In this document: positions 9,818-24,800 of the stretch, in pieces
How positions within the stretch are numbered: position 1 is the stretch's first letter
Layout: each line of letters starts with the position of its first letter
Source of the DNA: Cladopsammia gracilis
Taxonomy: Eukaryota > Cnidaria > Anthozoa > Scleractinia > Dendrophylliidae
DNA length: 64,000 bases
Assembly (NCBI GenBank): GCA_022457155.1
Contig: JAJGOT010000131.1
Coordinates: 1,580,001-1,644,000, forward strand
Direction: 5' to 3'
Program-made: the position numbers and the translations under genes
Notes under the pieces: generated by a model
Database searches by the model: none
Seen by the model: only the letters and a program-made list of their open reading frames with translations
Told to the model about the DNA's origin: nothing

Positions 9818-12800
9818 CTGTAAATAAACAGAGAAAGCTTTCAAGTACAATTACTCATGATTGGACAATTTCATATCGGAATGTTAGTTCGGTTTGTCTC
9901 CGCTTCACTTAAGGCTTACGTATAGTACGCCTCATTTTATTAAAGAAAACCTCGCACTTCAAGAAACCAGTGTTAAATTTTATGTTGTTCTTTTCACCAC
10001 AAACCCGATGATCGTCTTCACGCATGCTCAATCTCACCTTCTCCAGTAGACGAATCCAATCAACAGAAGAACGGCGATCAAAATGCAGACCACCACAGGC
10101 GCGGCAACAGCCGTCACGTTAGAATCTGAGTCAAGAAACCAAATACACGAGGTTTAGAGTGGTTTTCAATTGAATGTAGTAAAACCAAAACCAAAGTAAT
10201 TACTCTGACCAATCACAACAGACATAGACAATTCAATGAACCAATCAGAACGCGAAGCAAATACATGTAGCCGGCGCCAAGCGCGGGAAAACGCCTGCAT
10301 TTCTGATTGATTGAGAAAGTGGCGCCAGATATTTTAGCCAATCACAAAGTGTAGCAATGCAAAACCAAAGCAATTGCGAAATTTCTTTTTACATTCAATT
10401 AATAGCACAAGCAGTATTACTCACTTTGGAAACTACGGAGCGGGTATGAATATGACTAAGTATGATTCATGAAAGTGCGATTCAAATATATTGCATGGCA
10501 TTATTCGGAGCACGAGAATTGCGGAATAGAGGGCTTGTAAATATCACTTAGAATGGGGCAGCCAGTACGGAACATGGTCTTGCTTTCACTGTAGAGGGCG
10601 ATACGCCGAAATTAAACTTCAAATTAACTACAGGAAAAGGCGAAGACTTGGAAATTTTCTGCAGCGTTGTAATGCTAAGCCCCAACATAATGCCTGACGT
10701 AATATTGAAAAGAAATAACTCATATTTGAAAAAGAGCACTGAGGAGTACGGTTAACAATTATTTGACTGACTGTTACCTTTTTCCTGTCGCTCCGCGGTT
10801 CTTCCTCGTTTCTCTTCTGGTTTTAAGTCAATTGTTGGGCTCATTGTTTCATTGGATTTCGTCTTTGCTGTCGTCATTGCCGTTGGCGAGGTACTTACTG
10901 AAAAAAAAGATAAAACAACAACAACAAAACAACAAAAAGTCTTTATTTTCAGAAACACAGTTACATTTTAGCTGCCCGCGTTTAGCAAAGGCTATTTTAG
11001 GCGGGCAGATTAAAGAAAAGTACACGGAGAAAGTTATACCTTTTTAGAATTAGAAAGTTTAGAATTAAGAGAAAATGAATAAAATAGTTAAATAAATAAA
11101 ATAATTGTTATTGAATTTAACTAGAAATCCTTTTTTTTTTTTTACTGTTTAATTTTTTTTTTTACTGTCTCTATTGCGTTCACGAGGTTACAACAATATA
11201 GATGTCATACTTAAAAAAACAACAACATCATCATCATCAACAAAAACAACTCAGTTACGATTGAATATCAGGCTTAAGAATATAGCTTTCACTGTTACAC
11301 GATTGCAAAGTTGTATGCACAGTAAACATAGCGCAACTGAAGTCTTCTAAACAAGGCTTGCGAAGGTTAGCAAAGGTCACTTTGAAATTTTCCACAATGA
11401 TTACCAATGTTCAAACATCACCGAAAGAGATTCTCGCAAAAATTTCTTTAAACCAGTGATTCAGTCCGAGTTTACTTGATGTTCATGACAGATATCCCAA
11501 AAACGGCAAATGATGAATTTGCTTCACGTTTTGCCTTGAAGGGGCTATGTCGCCATTTTTGGGTTTTTTTTTTTTCAAAAGCTAAAAGACATATTTCTAT
11601 CAGTGGAAACACAAAAATAATGGTTCAGTTTAGTTTTAAAATTACTTTACGAGTATTTAATGAAACTATAAACAAGCGTCTCTGACTACAGATGGCCAGG
11701 ATGGAAATGGATTGCAACTTGAAAAAATTGGCCAATTTTTTCAAGTTTCTAAGTTTGTTCAATGTGTTTTGGAAAATTTGCTAAAAACTGATTATGGTTT
11801 ATTCTTTCAACAAGAAGTTACTTGATATCTTGTTCTTGGTGTTCTTAGAGCATTTCGTGTTTGAAGTAAGATGCTCAGTTTTAATTCTAGCATAGTCTGA
11901 GACAAAAACATAAAAACCGCGTTTAAAAAGAAGCGGCCTTTTCTCGTAATAAACGATAAACGCAAAAATGTGGAGAAGAGAAAATTTCATAATACCGTGA
12001 CAACCATAGATTTCCACTCTCATTGATATATGATTGTGCCATTCCACTGGTAAAATCCGAATGTAGCGTGTTGTGATTGGTGGGCTCAAAATGTTGTATA
12101 CAACACTGTCACTGTCTTGATTTCCATGAAATACCTAAACAAACAAAGAAATCAGTTACATGCATGATATTTACGTCGGGTGATCACCCTGCAGGATTTT
12201 GTTCATAGACGCAAAAGTTAGAACCACCTTGTACAGCATAATAAACAGTACCACAGCAAAGTACTGTTCAGTAGCTTTCATTTGAATGGTCACACTTTAG
12301 GATTTCATCCACAGACTCAAAAGTTAGAGCCACCTTGTACAGCAAAACAAACATCACAGGAAAACACTGCTCAGAAGCTTTCATTTGAATGGTCACACTT
12401 TAGGATTTCACAGACTCATTGAAATTGGCAGTTCACGGCTTAACAAGGACGGTACATAGCTGCCACTTGTAGTAACAACAAATATACCTTTGCTGAACTG
12501 TTTTTTGTCTTCATTACAAAATTGAAATCCATTCCGTCATCACTGTACTGAAACCTGTACTTGAGTACCCACTGATCTCGTCCATTCTTCCCCTGAGTTG
12601 CTACACGTGTAACTGTGGTGTAACTACCAAGATCCACCTGAATCCATTGGTGAAAGTCATTGGTAAGAGCTGACCAGCCTCCTTGCTTGTTGCCATCTTC
12701 TTGTAAGTTCAGTCGGGCCTGTGCTGCTGCATTATTTTCATCCAGTTGTGAAGATGCGCTAATTTGAGCATCGGAGATTTCTTCATTCTCCATGCCAAGA

Positions 12801-15800
12801 GCACCAACGCATCCTGAGAATTTTATTGAAAACAAAAAAAAAATAGAATAAAGTCGATCTGATTTATCCATTATCCATTATCCATTATCTTTGGCTATCG
12901 ACAACTTATCGTAATATACAAAACGAAAAGTTATCAAAAAAAGGGGGAATGTCATCCTAGCTTCCTGTAAGTGGTTGCACGTCTATAAAGTGTTAAACAT
13001 TCATGATTATGATTATCCTAATTACGATTGTTTTTTAGTACAAGTACCTGTAATATTTCCCCCAAAGCGCGCGGGTACTGTATGTGAATTCGTGCTCGGA
13101 TCGGTACGGTAAAAATGTACCGGTAATACAGTCCGTTGTTTATTGCTTTGTTTGTGAAGGAAAAGGTGAAAGGGGTCTTTCAAAGAGAGGCGGAGGAGGC
13201 TTAATAAATATATTTTTCCGAAAGGGAGGGGAGGGGGGCGGGTTTCTTAGAGGGGGGGGGGGGGGGGGGGGGGGGGGGGCTTAATAGAGGTTTTGCGAAT
13301 ATAATAATAATAAGAGATTACCTGGACAGCCATACAGCTCTATCCTCATAGATATGCGGTTATGCCATTCCACTGGCAAAAAACGAACGACGTTTGTAGT
13401 GATTGGTGGACTCATTGTGTTGTACACAACAGTGTCACTGTCTTGATTTCCAACAAACACCTAAAATAGCAGAGAACGAGGAATACAAATGTAAAAATGT
13501 TTTAGTAAGACCAACATTTGAATTCTAAATGGACGTAAAAACACTTTAAAAGTTTAGCATTTTCAATTCAAAAGAAAACAATTGACCTTTACTCTACAGT
13601 CCTACAAGCAGAAAACTATAATCTTTTCTTTGTTTTTGTTTTTGTATTCAATTAATAGGCTTATCAAATAATATCTATTATCGTGGTTTAGGACGCATTT
13701 CTTTTGCTTTAGATTTGCGCATTTGGTGCTAAATCATGATATCTTCCTTATTTAAGCAGTTATCTGCTTGGCGGAGGTTTTCCCAAAGAAAGCCAGAGAA
13801 AACATTATTTCCTACCTGTTGCTATGTTAATTTATGCATGAGTTATTAAAGGAGATAATGGCTTAGGGTCTGGACACTGTGAGGTGGACGAGAATTTTAA
13901 TATATCCGCGCGTTCATGCATGTATTATTGTTAGAAAAACAAACATTTACCTTCGGAAAATCGGTCCTCGCCTCCTGATAAAACTGGAAAGTCACCCCAT
14001 TATCACTGTACTGTAAAGTGTACTTGGTTACCCACTCACTGTAAGCATTTCTTCCCTGAGTCGCTACACGTGTTACTGTGGTGTAACTACCAAGATCCAC
14101 CTGAAGCCATTGATTGAGATCATTTTTAAGAGCTGACCAGCCTCCCTGTATGCTGTGTAACCTGGCCTGTCTTGGAGAGCTGTTGTCATCTTGCATTGAA
14201 GATGCACTGATCTGTGTATCTGCGATTTTTTCAGTTTCCATGCCAAGAGGGGCTATGCAACCTAGGCATGACAACCACTTTGAAAACTTTACTTTGCATA
14301 ACATGTTTTTATTTAATGCTTACAGTGTGACGTGCCTTACCGTAAGCGTCCAACAAACATTTTTACAAGTTTTGTAATTAACTTTCCACTCCTGTGATAA
14401 ACACAAGATTACATTCCATCGTGCTCAACTTTGCGAGGAGGCGTGCCCGTCAATTGAATTCGCGCTCTCTGATTACTTGTAAAAACGTTTGTTGGGTACT
14501 CACGGTAAGGTGCGTCGCATTGAAGTTGCACAACCAGTTACACTTTTTAGACACATGATAGTCTATAGTATAACGACTCCAATGAGAGCTCAGTATTGAG
14601 ATATTCTATCCTGTAGAGCTGTTAATTTTGTTTTGCAAAGATAGTCTTGATAGTCTGAAAGAAATCCTAAAGTGTAAACACTGAAGTAAAAGGTATTGAG
14701 CAGTGCATTCCTGGGTGCTGTAAGTGATTAATTAACGTTACTGACTTGCAGTTCATTAAAATATATTTTTAGCAAGTTGTTCTCGTTTTAGCCGTACCAA
14801 TTACACTAAACATCATCGACTACAATTGTAGACAGTAGTTTGGAAGGTTGTAAAAATGAATAGCATACAATGTAAGTGCTGAATTACATCGATGATCTCT
14901 TAACGTTAAATAATGATCTTCAATTAACTTTCAGAGTCGCCCCCACTTCCCCGTTCCAATGTTGGGATCGTAGCCAACAATTACGCATTAAAGAAGTCCA
15001 GTCATAAACAGCATTGTAAGAGGGGAAGGGGAGAGAAAGAATTGAACGGTAAAAACTACCAACCTTCCCAACACTTTTGTCTTTGATTGTAACTTAATTA
15101 CACACAAAAAACCGTAATAGTAATGTATGTTTGGAGGTCAATTTTACCTAGACAACCATAGATCTCCATTCTCATTGATATATGATTATGCCACTCTATC
15201 GGCAATATTCGAATAAAGCGTGTTGTGATTGGCTGGCTTAATCTGTTCAAAATAACGCTGTCACTGTCTTTATTACCATCAAAAACCTATACAGGATTAA
15301 GAGTATAAAGAGAGAAAAAAATGAAATGAAAGAAATAAAAATAATTCTTTAATTTACCCTCGTTAAGGGATTAGAACGTAATGTATTCGTGGGGCTGAGC
15401 ATTTAAACATTAGAAACAAATTCAATAGACCATTTCCGAGTTACGTTATGCCTCGTTGTCAAGGCGAGGCTAGGTGCGCAACCTTTCATATGGAAATGTG
15501 TTTTATTTGCATTTGAATAAAAACTCATTTCCATATGAAAGGTTGTGCACCTAGCCTCGCTTTGACAACGAGGCATAACGTAACTCGGAAATGGCCTATT
15601 TATTTGAACCTCTCCAATACGGATAAAGGGACCGGCGAGCAAATGAGTGGGGAAAACGAGAGGAGACTGGGGAGAGTGTCCACCAATATCGGAGGTGCCT
15701 GTATTATATTATATTTCCAAATGGAAAGTGTTGAAGGATAAAGAAAGAAAGATGTGCGGGAAATAGGACATTTGAAAAAAGGAAGAGAAAGAGCTAGACA

Positions 15801-18800
15801 AAAATTTGTTCCAAGTAGAACTTTAAGAACACACAAGTCAAGTTCCAAATATCAAAAGTCTAACATGACTACGGGCTTTCTGCCAAATATTCCTTTGGGT
15901 TTTACTCCGTGTTGGAGCGACTTAGTTATATATTAAACGTGGGCTTTTGACGCGAAAGCATAAGAGTTGTACTGAAGAATTCTTGTCAATTCTTAGCCGC
16001 GTTTGTAGCTCTCGTCAGATCGCGCGACAATTAATAACCTATCACAACAATTCTCTCAAATATGACTTTCAAGTATTTACCTTTGCTGAACTGTTTTCTC
16101 TCATCTTATAAAACTTGAAGGTAACTCCAGCATAGCTATATTGTAACCTGTACTTGGTGACCCACTCATTGCGTGCATTCATCCCCTGAGTTGCTATACG
16201 TGTAACTGTGGGGTAACTACCAAGATCCACCTGAAGCCATTGATGAAAGTCATTGGTAAGAGCTGACCAACCTCCGCCCATGCTTCCATCAGCTGTTACA
16301 TGCAATCTTGCCCGCCAGGCAGCATGTTTGTTATCCTGTTCTGAAGAAGCGCTTATTTGGACGTCAGAAATTGCTGTGTTTTCCATACCAAGAGGTGTTA
16401 TGCAACCTGAATTTGTATTAACGAAGAAAGGGTGACTTATGGGTGAAACACGTTTAGTCTGATCACGAATGAAACATGATTCAATATGAAAAGTGTTCAA
16501 ATCAGGCGGCGCATTGCGCGAATCATGGTCGAAACATGTTTACTTTTGAGCATGATCTCTCAAATCCCGAAACACACGATTTTTTTTGTGACCATATTTC
16601 TGATTCTTATTCTGGAATACTTTCAATCGAACGCACCCTAAGACGAACAATAATATGAGTAAAGGATTGAATGTTGGAATACCTGGACAACCGTAGATCT
16701 CCATCCTCATTGATATATAATAGTGCCACTCCACTGGCAAGACACGGATGTACCGTGTTGTGATTGGCTGGCTTAAAACATTGTACACAATGGTGTCGCT
16801 GTCTTGATTTCCAAGAAACACCTTAACGTACGATGACCAGGAAAGAACACAAGAATTTAAACGAACATTTAAGTTAAATAATAAATAGCAAATGGACATT
16901 ATAGAATTTTTCTTCAAGTTTTCACCTCATTTATTAGTCAATTGCTTTGCTCAGTGGTGATCATAAAAAAAAACGAGTTAAACGCAAGAAAATAAGTTTC
17001 GTATCCAGACATGTATCTATGTATGTTTTATTATGTTCTTTTCATATAGACAATACTACTTGTGTTCGGCCTTCATTCACGTGATATAGTTCTATCTTTA
17101 AGTCTATTGATGAAGAGGTGACCTTTCAAATAGAAGCTACTGAACGATACGTTCCAATCTTGCTGTTACTTTTGTTTTTCAATTTTTCACACCACTTTCG
17201 ACTTTTTGCCAATTTCTGATTTCTGAAAGTGGTACGAATGTCTAAAGGCCACATTAACAAAAAAGAGATAGAAGTGTTATTTCTAAAACTGTTAGTCGTT
17301 TTCATGAAATTAATATATAAGCAAAGCCAATAATTTCCCAGTGAATGTTAGCGCAGTCATTTTCCCCTCCGGAGTTTAAGTCTTTGAATATATATCTGAC
17401 TGCAACTTATAAAAACGAACCAATACTACAAGGACGACATTTACATACCTTTGGTGAAGTGTAATGTGGCTCTTTGTATAGCTGGAAGGTCACTCCGTCA
17501 TCACTGTACTGCAATCTGTATGCAGTAACCCATTGATAGAACGCATTCCTTCCCTGAGTCGCTATACGTGTCACTGTGGTGTAACTACCAAGATCCACCT
17601 GAAGCCATTGGTTGAGATCGCTTCTACGAGCTGACCAAGAACCTGCCTTGCCCCGTTGTTTAAAGTGCAACCTGGCCTGTCTTGCAGCATGATTGTTATC
17701 CCATTCTGAAGAGGCGCTTATCTGGGCATCAGTGATTGCTCCGCTGTCCATGCCAAGAGGAGCTATGCAACCTGAATTTGTTATAAAAAATATTAAGACC
17801 CCTAACCCTAGATATGTACAGAAACAATCGCCAGTTACTTATAAGATGTCTATAGTAACCTTTCATCTTTGTCAATCAATCGCCTTCACGCCCAATGACG
17901 GACCTTACGGAGCTACATGGTCTCTCCGTTGGTAAAAAAAACCCAACTCCTCACCTAGAAGAGGAGAGGACTAAATTTGGCTGGGACCCCTTCTAATAGC
18001 CTCTTCGATCAGGTAAAAAAACGTTTTACTATCATTGATTTCGGGTGGCTCACTAAGTTCGGGTAGCCGAGATATGCACCGTATGAGTCGATCTATTGAT
18101 ATCATATAGTAACAAATGTGAAAGTAAATGAATGCACCTTTTTTATTCAGAAACTGCTTGAGAAGTATTTCTTTTTATATAACATTTGACTTATTTAGAT
18201 TGTTAATACGTATCTAAGCAAGTGCAAATATGAGATATCATTTCGATGTTCTGACTGTGAACTAGTAAAAACACTATAAAAACTTGGATTTTAGAGAAGA
18301 TGAATTTCGTATAAATAACTATTTTTACTCGTCAATTTTTTGAAAAGCTAGAAAAAACTTACACAACTTTTTACTCAATAATCTCTTTTTCTTTACAAAT
18401 TGACGATAGAATACCTGGACAACCATAAATCTCCGTCCTTAGTGATATGTGATTGTGCCACTCTACCGGTATCAGCCGAATGAAGCGTGTTGTAATTGGT
18501 GGGATCAATGTGTTGTATACAACACTGTCACTGTCTTGATTTCCATCAAATACCTAAATATAATGAAAGCAAACAAATGCTAGGAATACCCATGCGTAAA
18601 TGACAAGAAGAATCCCGGAGAATGCCATTGCGCATTCCTTAATTTATGCATTAATGTGCACATTAAGACAGACAGACAGACAGACAGAAACATCAGTTAG
18701 GAGTGGAAGGGGGGTAGCGTGTCTCGGTAGGGTGCACTTGGGCCGCCAGATGGACCAATGCCAAGGAATGTCTATAGAGATATTGGCCCTCCACCAAGTC

Positions 18801-21800
18801 GGATGTTGCACGTTTCCATTGCCACTGTACACCCCTGAAGAATGAAGTTTCACTGCAACAAGGGTATCCGGTTCGTTTAACCAAAGAAACTGACTATAAA
18901 ATGGATAACTCCTCTCCATCTCTGTCACATATTCGCTGTTTCACTGACTTAATCAAAGATGGCTGGCACTGCTACCAAGAAGGTCGAAAACCTCATCCTG
19001 ACTTCACTAGTTAAATCTTGTGTAGGACATCCCATTTCGTGTAATTTAAGGTGGCTCCAAGTAGTGTTTTTGGGGTCACACCTCCCTTTTTGAATGCGCT
19101 TATACATAATCTTAATTTAGCTCAATGAACCTGAATTTGATACCAGATGTTAGGCTTGGATGAATGTTTTGGGTGATGCTCTTTTTATGCTAATCGGCGT
19201 TTCATAGCAACGGTAAACAAACACGGCTTAAAACAGTTTTTCGTAATTATCTTTCGATTTTGGGGCTACCCGCGACAAGCGAATGAATGCGTTATAATCT
19301 ACACAGTCTAGCACACTAAATAGGAAAATTTCAAACAAATTAAACTGTTCGATTTTGAATAAATCGCTGAAATATTTTTAACACGTGTTTTGTAAGCGGT
19401 CAAATTATTCCACTAGGTTTCACAAATTATCATTAAATTACCACAGAAAATTTCCTCAGACTTAAATTATTACTCCTTGCAAATAGCTCTTACCAACTCC
19501 TCGGTGATAAAGAGTTCGAGCTTTTCATTCAAATGCAGTTTTTCTTGACTTTTTCACTCTTTTTAAACTGCATTTGAATGAAACGCTCGATCTCTTTATT
19601 GCCGAGGAGTTAGTCAGAGCTATTTGCTGATATTTCGCCTCTCTTACATGACGTGGTATATCATTCACAGGAAAGCCCCACTGTAGCTGAAAAATAATTA
19701 CCGTCAGAATCTTTTAATCTGTTTTTGTTAGTCTTATGACTATTTAGTGTCACCCTCGTTGAATAAAGACGATTTATTTATTTATTTATAGTTAGTAGGT
19801 GACGTAAATGTTTATGTCGACGAACCTTCACTGAATTCTCTCCTACTTTTCTGTACAGGTGAAAAGACGCACCATCATCGCTGTACTGTAACCTGTACTT
19901 GGTAACCCACTCGTTGTAAGCATTTCTTCCCTGAGTCGCTACACGTGTTACTATGGTGTAACTACCAAAATCCACTTGAAGCCACTGATCAACATCACTT
20001 ACGAGAGCTGACCAACCTCCACCTTTGCTTCCATCTGCTTTGGAATGCAACCTGGCTCGTGCTGCAGAATGGTTGTCATTCAACTGTGAAGACGCACTTA
20101 TCTGAGCATCAGAGATTGTCCCCACTGTCATTCCAAGAGCTGTTATGCAACCTAAATTTGTAAAGGTAGAAAACGGCACGAGCCTTATTGTAATTGAGAT
20201 AGTTGGTTTTCGTTCATGATGATGATGATGATGGTGTTGGTGCTGTTGATGGCGATGATGGCTATGAAGATGGTGATGGTTTTTGGCCCGGGTTCGATCC
20301 TCGGACCCGCCGTCATATGTGGGTTGAGTTTGTTGTTGGTTCTCCCCTTGCTCCGAGAGGTTTTTCTCCGGGTACTCCGGTTTTCCCCTCTCCTCAAAAA
20401 CCAAGTTCTAAATTCCAATTCGATCTGGAACGCACGTACACGTTGTAACGAGCTCCTGAGCTCTTAGGTGTTACGTGGGTAAATAAATTTCGTTTCGTTT
20501 TTTTTTTTTATGATGGTGATGTTGATGATAGTGCATGCTTAACCCTTCAACTCCCAGGAGTGCCAAAAATCAAAATTCAAGAAAAATCCTAAATTTTGTT
20601 TTTTAAAATATTGAAAAACAAATGGTGCCATGCAAAAGAACTGCCGAAGAGGTTTTATTTGAATGGTCACACCATAGGATTTCATCCACAGGCTCAAAAG
20701 TTAGAGCTCCACTACAGTTTGCTGGGAGTAAGAGTACCAGTTGTGAAAAGTACTGTTCACTTTATAGACCTGGACAACCGTAGATCTATATCCTTATTGA
20801 TACATGTACATGTAGATTGTGCTAGTCTACTGGCATTGGGTTAACGGTGCTAATAGTAATTGAGGAAATTCTTGTTCAGTACCTGGACAACCGTAGATCT
20901 CCATTCTCATTGATATATGATTGTGCCACTCTACAGGCTTCAGCCGAATGACGCGAGTTGTAACTGGTGGTTTTAGTAGGTTGTACGTAACAGTATCATT
21001 GTCGTGATTCCCAAGGAACAGCTAACAAAAAACATAAATAATCAATACTTTAACAACATCGGAAAAACGAAAAGTCATTCGATTCCTTTTTGGTCCAATC
21101 CAAAACCTGCTGGTTCATGAGGTCTGCTCTTGATCTTAACTCCCGTTCCTTAAGCATGAACTACATGTAGCGATTCATTATTAATTATTGGGCGAGGTTT
21201 GGCAAAATATCAGGATTGATCTGCTCGCCACTGACAAATCGCGATATTTTGCGATAGGCGAGTTCAATAATTGTTTTATCATTCCATCACCAAGTTGTTT
21301 TTCAATTTAATATTTATTCATAACTGCTAAAACAGAGCAGAAATCGGGCTGCCATTGTAGAGGACGGAATCAGAACAGTTATTCGCAGCAAAACAACTTT
21401 GCACCGTTGTGCGCATCAGCAGAATTATTAGGTAGTTATTCGCAGGTCACGTGGTGGGTTCTCGGCCAATGAAAAGAAAGAAAAAATGCATCAAATGATA
21501 ATATGTGTTATGCGTTGTTCTATACGAAATGTTCGTTTTTTTTCTTAACGACTCTTTTATCTAATAATTTATCCATCTGCCTGACAAGACATAACAACAC
21601 TTTTTCTCGTAGAAGAACATTCTTGCTGCTCAGAGTGTTTTGAGTCGGCAGACAGAACCCTTTAGTTACAGAATTATTCAAATAAAAGTATTTAACTAGT
21701 ACTTTCTTGTTATATTTTTGTGTGGCACTATATAAAAGCTACTAAGCAGTACAAATTTCCTCAGAACTGCTGTTTGCTTTGTAATACGTCTCAAAAGGGA

Positions 21801-24800
21801 CATTGCCCTTTTAGTTCTGAACTTAGACATATCTTTAGTAGAGTCTCTTAGGATTTTAATTCTAAGTTCCCAGTGTAAGAAGCAGACTTAATAAGCATAC
21901 CTTCGCCGAATTGACTCCTGTCTCCTCGAAATAGTGAAATGTATCTCCATCATCGCTGTACTGTAACCTGTACTTGGTAATCCATTCGTTATGAGCATTT
22001 CTTCCCTGAGTCGCAACACGTGTCACGGTGGTGTAACTACCAAGATCCACCTGAAGCCATTGATTGAGATCATTCTTGAGTGCTGACCAACTTCCGGACC
22101 TGGAATGCAACCTGCCCTGCGCTGCGGAATGATCGACATCCGATTGTGACGAGGCGGTTATTTGCGCATCAGGGATTGCCCAATTTCCCATTCCAAGAGA
22201 TGCAATGCAACCTGGTTTTTGATAACAGTGTTATTCATCAGATCATGCTCAAAGAGGCGGTCATACTAAACAAAGGTAAAGTAAATGGCACACGAGCCAC
22301 AGGTGACCCACTCGGCCGGAGCTTAACCCGGTTTCTGTAGCATACAGCAACTAAGAGTATTGCTTCTCCCCCTGGATGGGATGCTAGTCCATCACAGGGT
22401 GACCTGGTTTATATACAATGAAGTGACTAGGAGTATTGCTACTCCCCCCTGGATGGGATGCTAGTCCATCACAGGGTGACCTGGTTTATATACAATGAAG
22501 TGACTAGGAGTATTACTACTCCCCCCTGGATGGGATGCTTGTCCATCACAGGGTGACCTGGTTTATATACTATGAAGTGACTAGGAGTATTGCTACTCCC
22601 CCCAGGATGAGATGATAGTCCATTATTACAAGGTTACCAGCATTATGTCGCCGGTACCCATTTATACATTTGGGTGGAGAGGTACATGCATATTGCAGAC
22701 TGCAGGCCATGCATACTGTACAGACAACCTTGGAAACTGTTCTAAATCTTTTAAGCAGTTTTTCGACACGATATGTTATGTTATTTCTTACCTTATACTA
22801 GCCATCGGTAGCCCAGTCACTATATAGACTTGCACTAATTTATAATGGTTATAGACTGAGTAGAGTCTAATTTGGCCTGTAATCACACGAGTGATTAAGA
22901 AAACCGTACGACTGCGTACCGGGAGTCGATTTGTTTAACCATGAGTAATCACATCTCTAAAAACATTTGAGGGAAAAATGCAGTAGCTTTAAGTCTGTAG
23001 TGAAAAAGGTTAGTTGGTTAGTGTCCTGTTGGATTACCATGCTATCCTGCTGAAAAGATACAGCCATGTTTGTTTGCACTCTAAACAATCACTCCACGTA
23101 GAACAGCGTAGAACCTGATTTAAGTTAACTACATGGAACGCATCATACGAAACCAGAATCAAACACCAATCAGGTTGATTCATCTCGGTTACGTAGATCG
23201 CTTGGATTGCAATCTAAGATTGCTTAATCTATAAATGGAGCAAAAACCAAATGTCTAGTCACAAAATCCTGAACCTACAAAAATTGTTGCTGTAATTATT
23301 GTCTCTTTTTGTTATTTCATTGTTTACGTAAATTGCAATAATATTTTCCTTTTAATCTAATTTGTATTGTACTTTTTGGTCAGTTGTAATGCTAGTTATT
23401 TCGCATTATTTAATTAATTTGCAATTAAAAATAGAAATTAAACAAAAAATCTTAACAGGCCCTGTTTTTCATAAATTAATGAACGAGACTCATTTTTTTG
23501 TTATTTATTGTTTGTATAGCTTTATTTCAGATTACCTTGACAACCATAGATCTCTATTCTCATGGAAATTGCATTGTTCCACTCCACTGGCAATACCTGG
23601 ATATAGCGTGTTGTTACTGGCGGAGTCAAAATGTTGTACACAACGTTGTCGCTATCTTTGTTTCCGTCAAACACCTAAACGCAATAAAGGGAAGCAATTA
23701 AATGGGCAGTGTCACCATGATTTTGCTGGTTTTTGTACAAAACCATTAAATATTCAACTTTGCACTTTTCTCATACTGAGAACGCTAGTATAATACCAAG
23801 AGCAACATATTAAGTGATTGCTCGAATAAAAATGGCCACTTTTTTCAAGTTATAACCATTTCCATTCTGCCGTAGCCTGCGTAGCCTGCGTCGGTGAGAG
23901 GGGAACTGGGGAGAGAGGGAAAGGAAGCCTGCAATGAAGACCCCCTTTTGTTCATTTCTGCGGACGTTGGCCGATTGGCTAATTCGCGCTTGGCGGTAAA
24001 CATAATAAATTCCCACGTGAAGTCAGCCATGTGTAAACGCGCGCGCTTGTTTCTGATTGGTCAACGTACTGACAGCTGACATCATTCGATTATCAGGAAA
24101 TCGGTGGGCGTAATGCGAATAGCCCGGTTCAGCGTTCCTTCCCTATTGTTCTTACTTGTGAGCTTATATATGTATGAATTATGAAAGGTTGCCACTTAAA
24201 ACTAAGCTAAAATACACATGATACAAATGTGTTCTTAAAGTACCATACCATCGCTGAGCCATTTACTGCTTCTTTGTACAAAAGGAAGATTAGTCCATCA
24301 TCGCTGTACTGTAACCTATACTTGGTAACCCATTCGTTATTAGCATTTCGTCCCTGTGTCGCTACACGTGTTACTCTGGTTTGAATTCCAAGATCCACCT
24401 GCAGCCATTGATGGAGATCATTTTTAAGAGCTGACCAACATCCTTCTCTGCTTCCATCCGATTTAAGGTATAGCCTGGCCTGTCTTGCAGCATAACTGTT
24501 ATCCCTTTGTGAAGAGGCGCTTATTTGGATATCAGAGATGGCTCCATTTTCCATACCAAGAGGCGCAATGCAAGCTTAATTTGAACATTGTAAAATGTAA
24601 ATTAAATGTTAACGGAGATTTCAGCAAAATTATTGATTATTAGTACGTCACATTGGCACTTCTTCATTTCTATAAGTTAGACGCTGTGTTTGAGCAATAA
24701 ATAAAAAAAAACGTTTCGCATTCTTTTTCAGCTTGATTGTAATCCAACAGCTGCTTATAATTTATAATAAAACAAATGTTCCAGTTAATATATTTTTAAC

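Noticed and set aside
20185..20467. Asp/His/Met-rich open frames
   Set aside because: They are read-throughs of a (GAT)n microsatellite and a SINE body.
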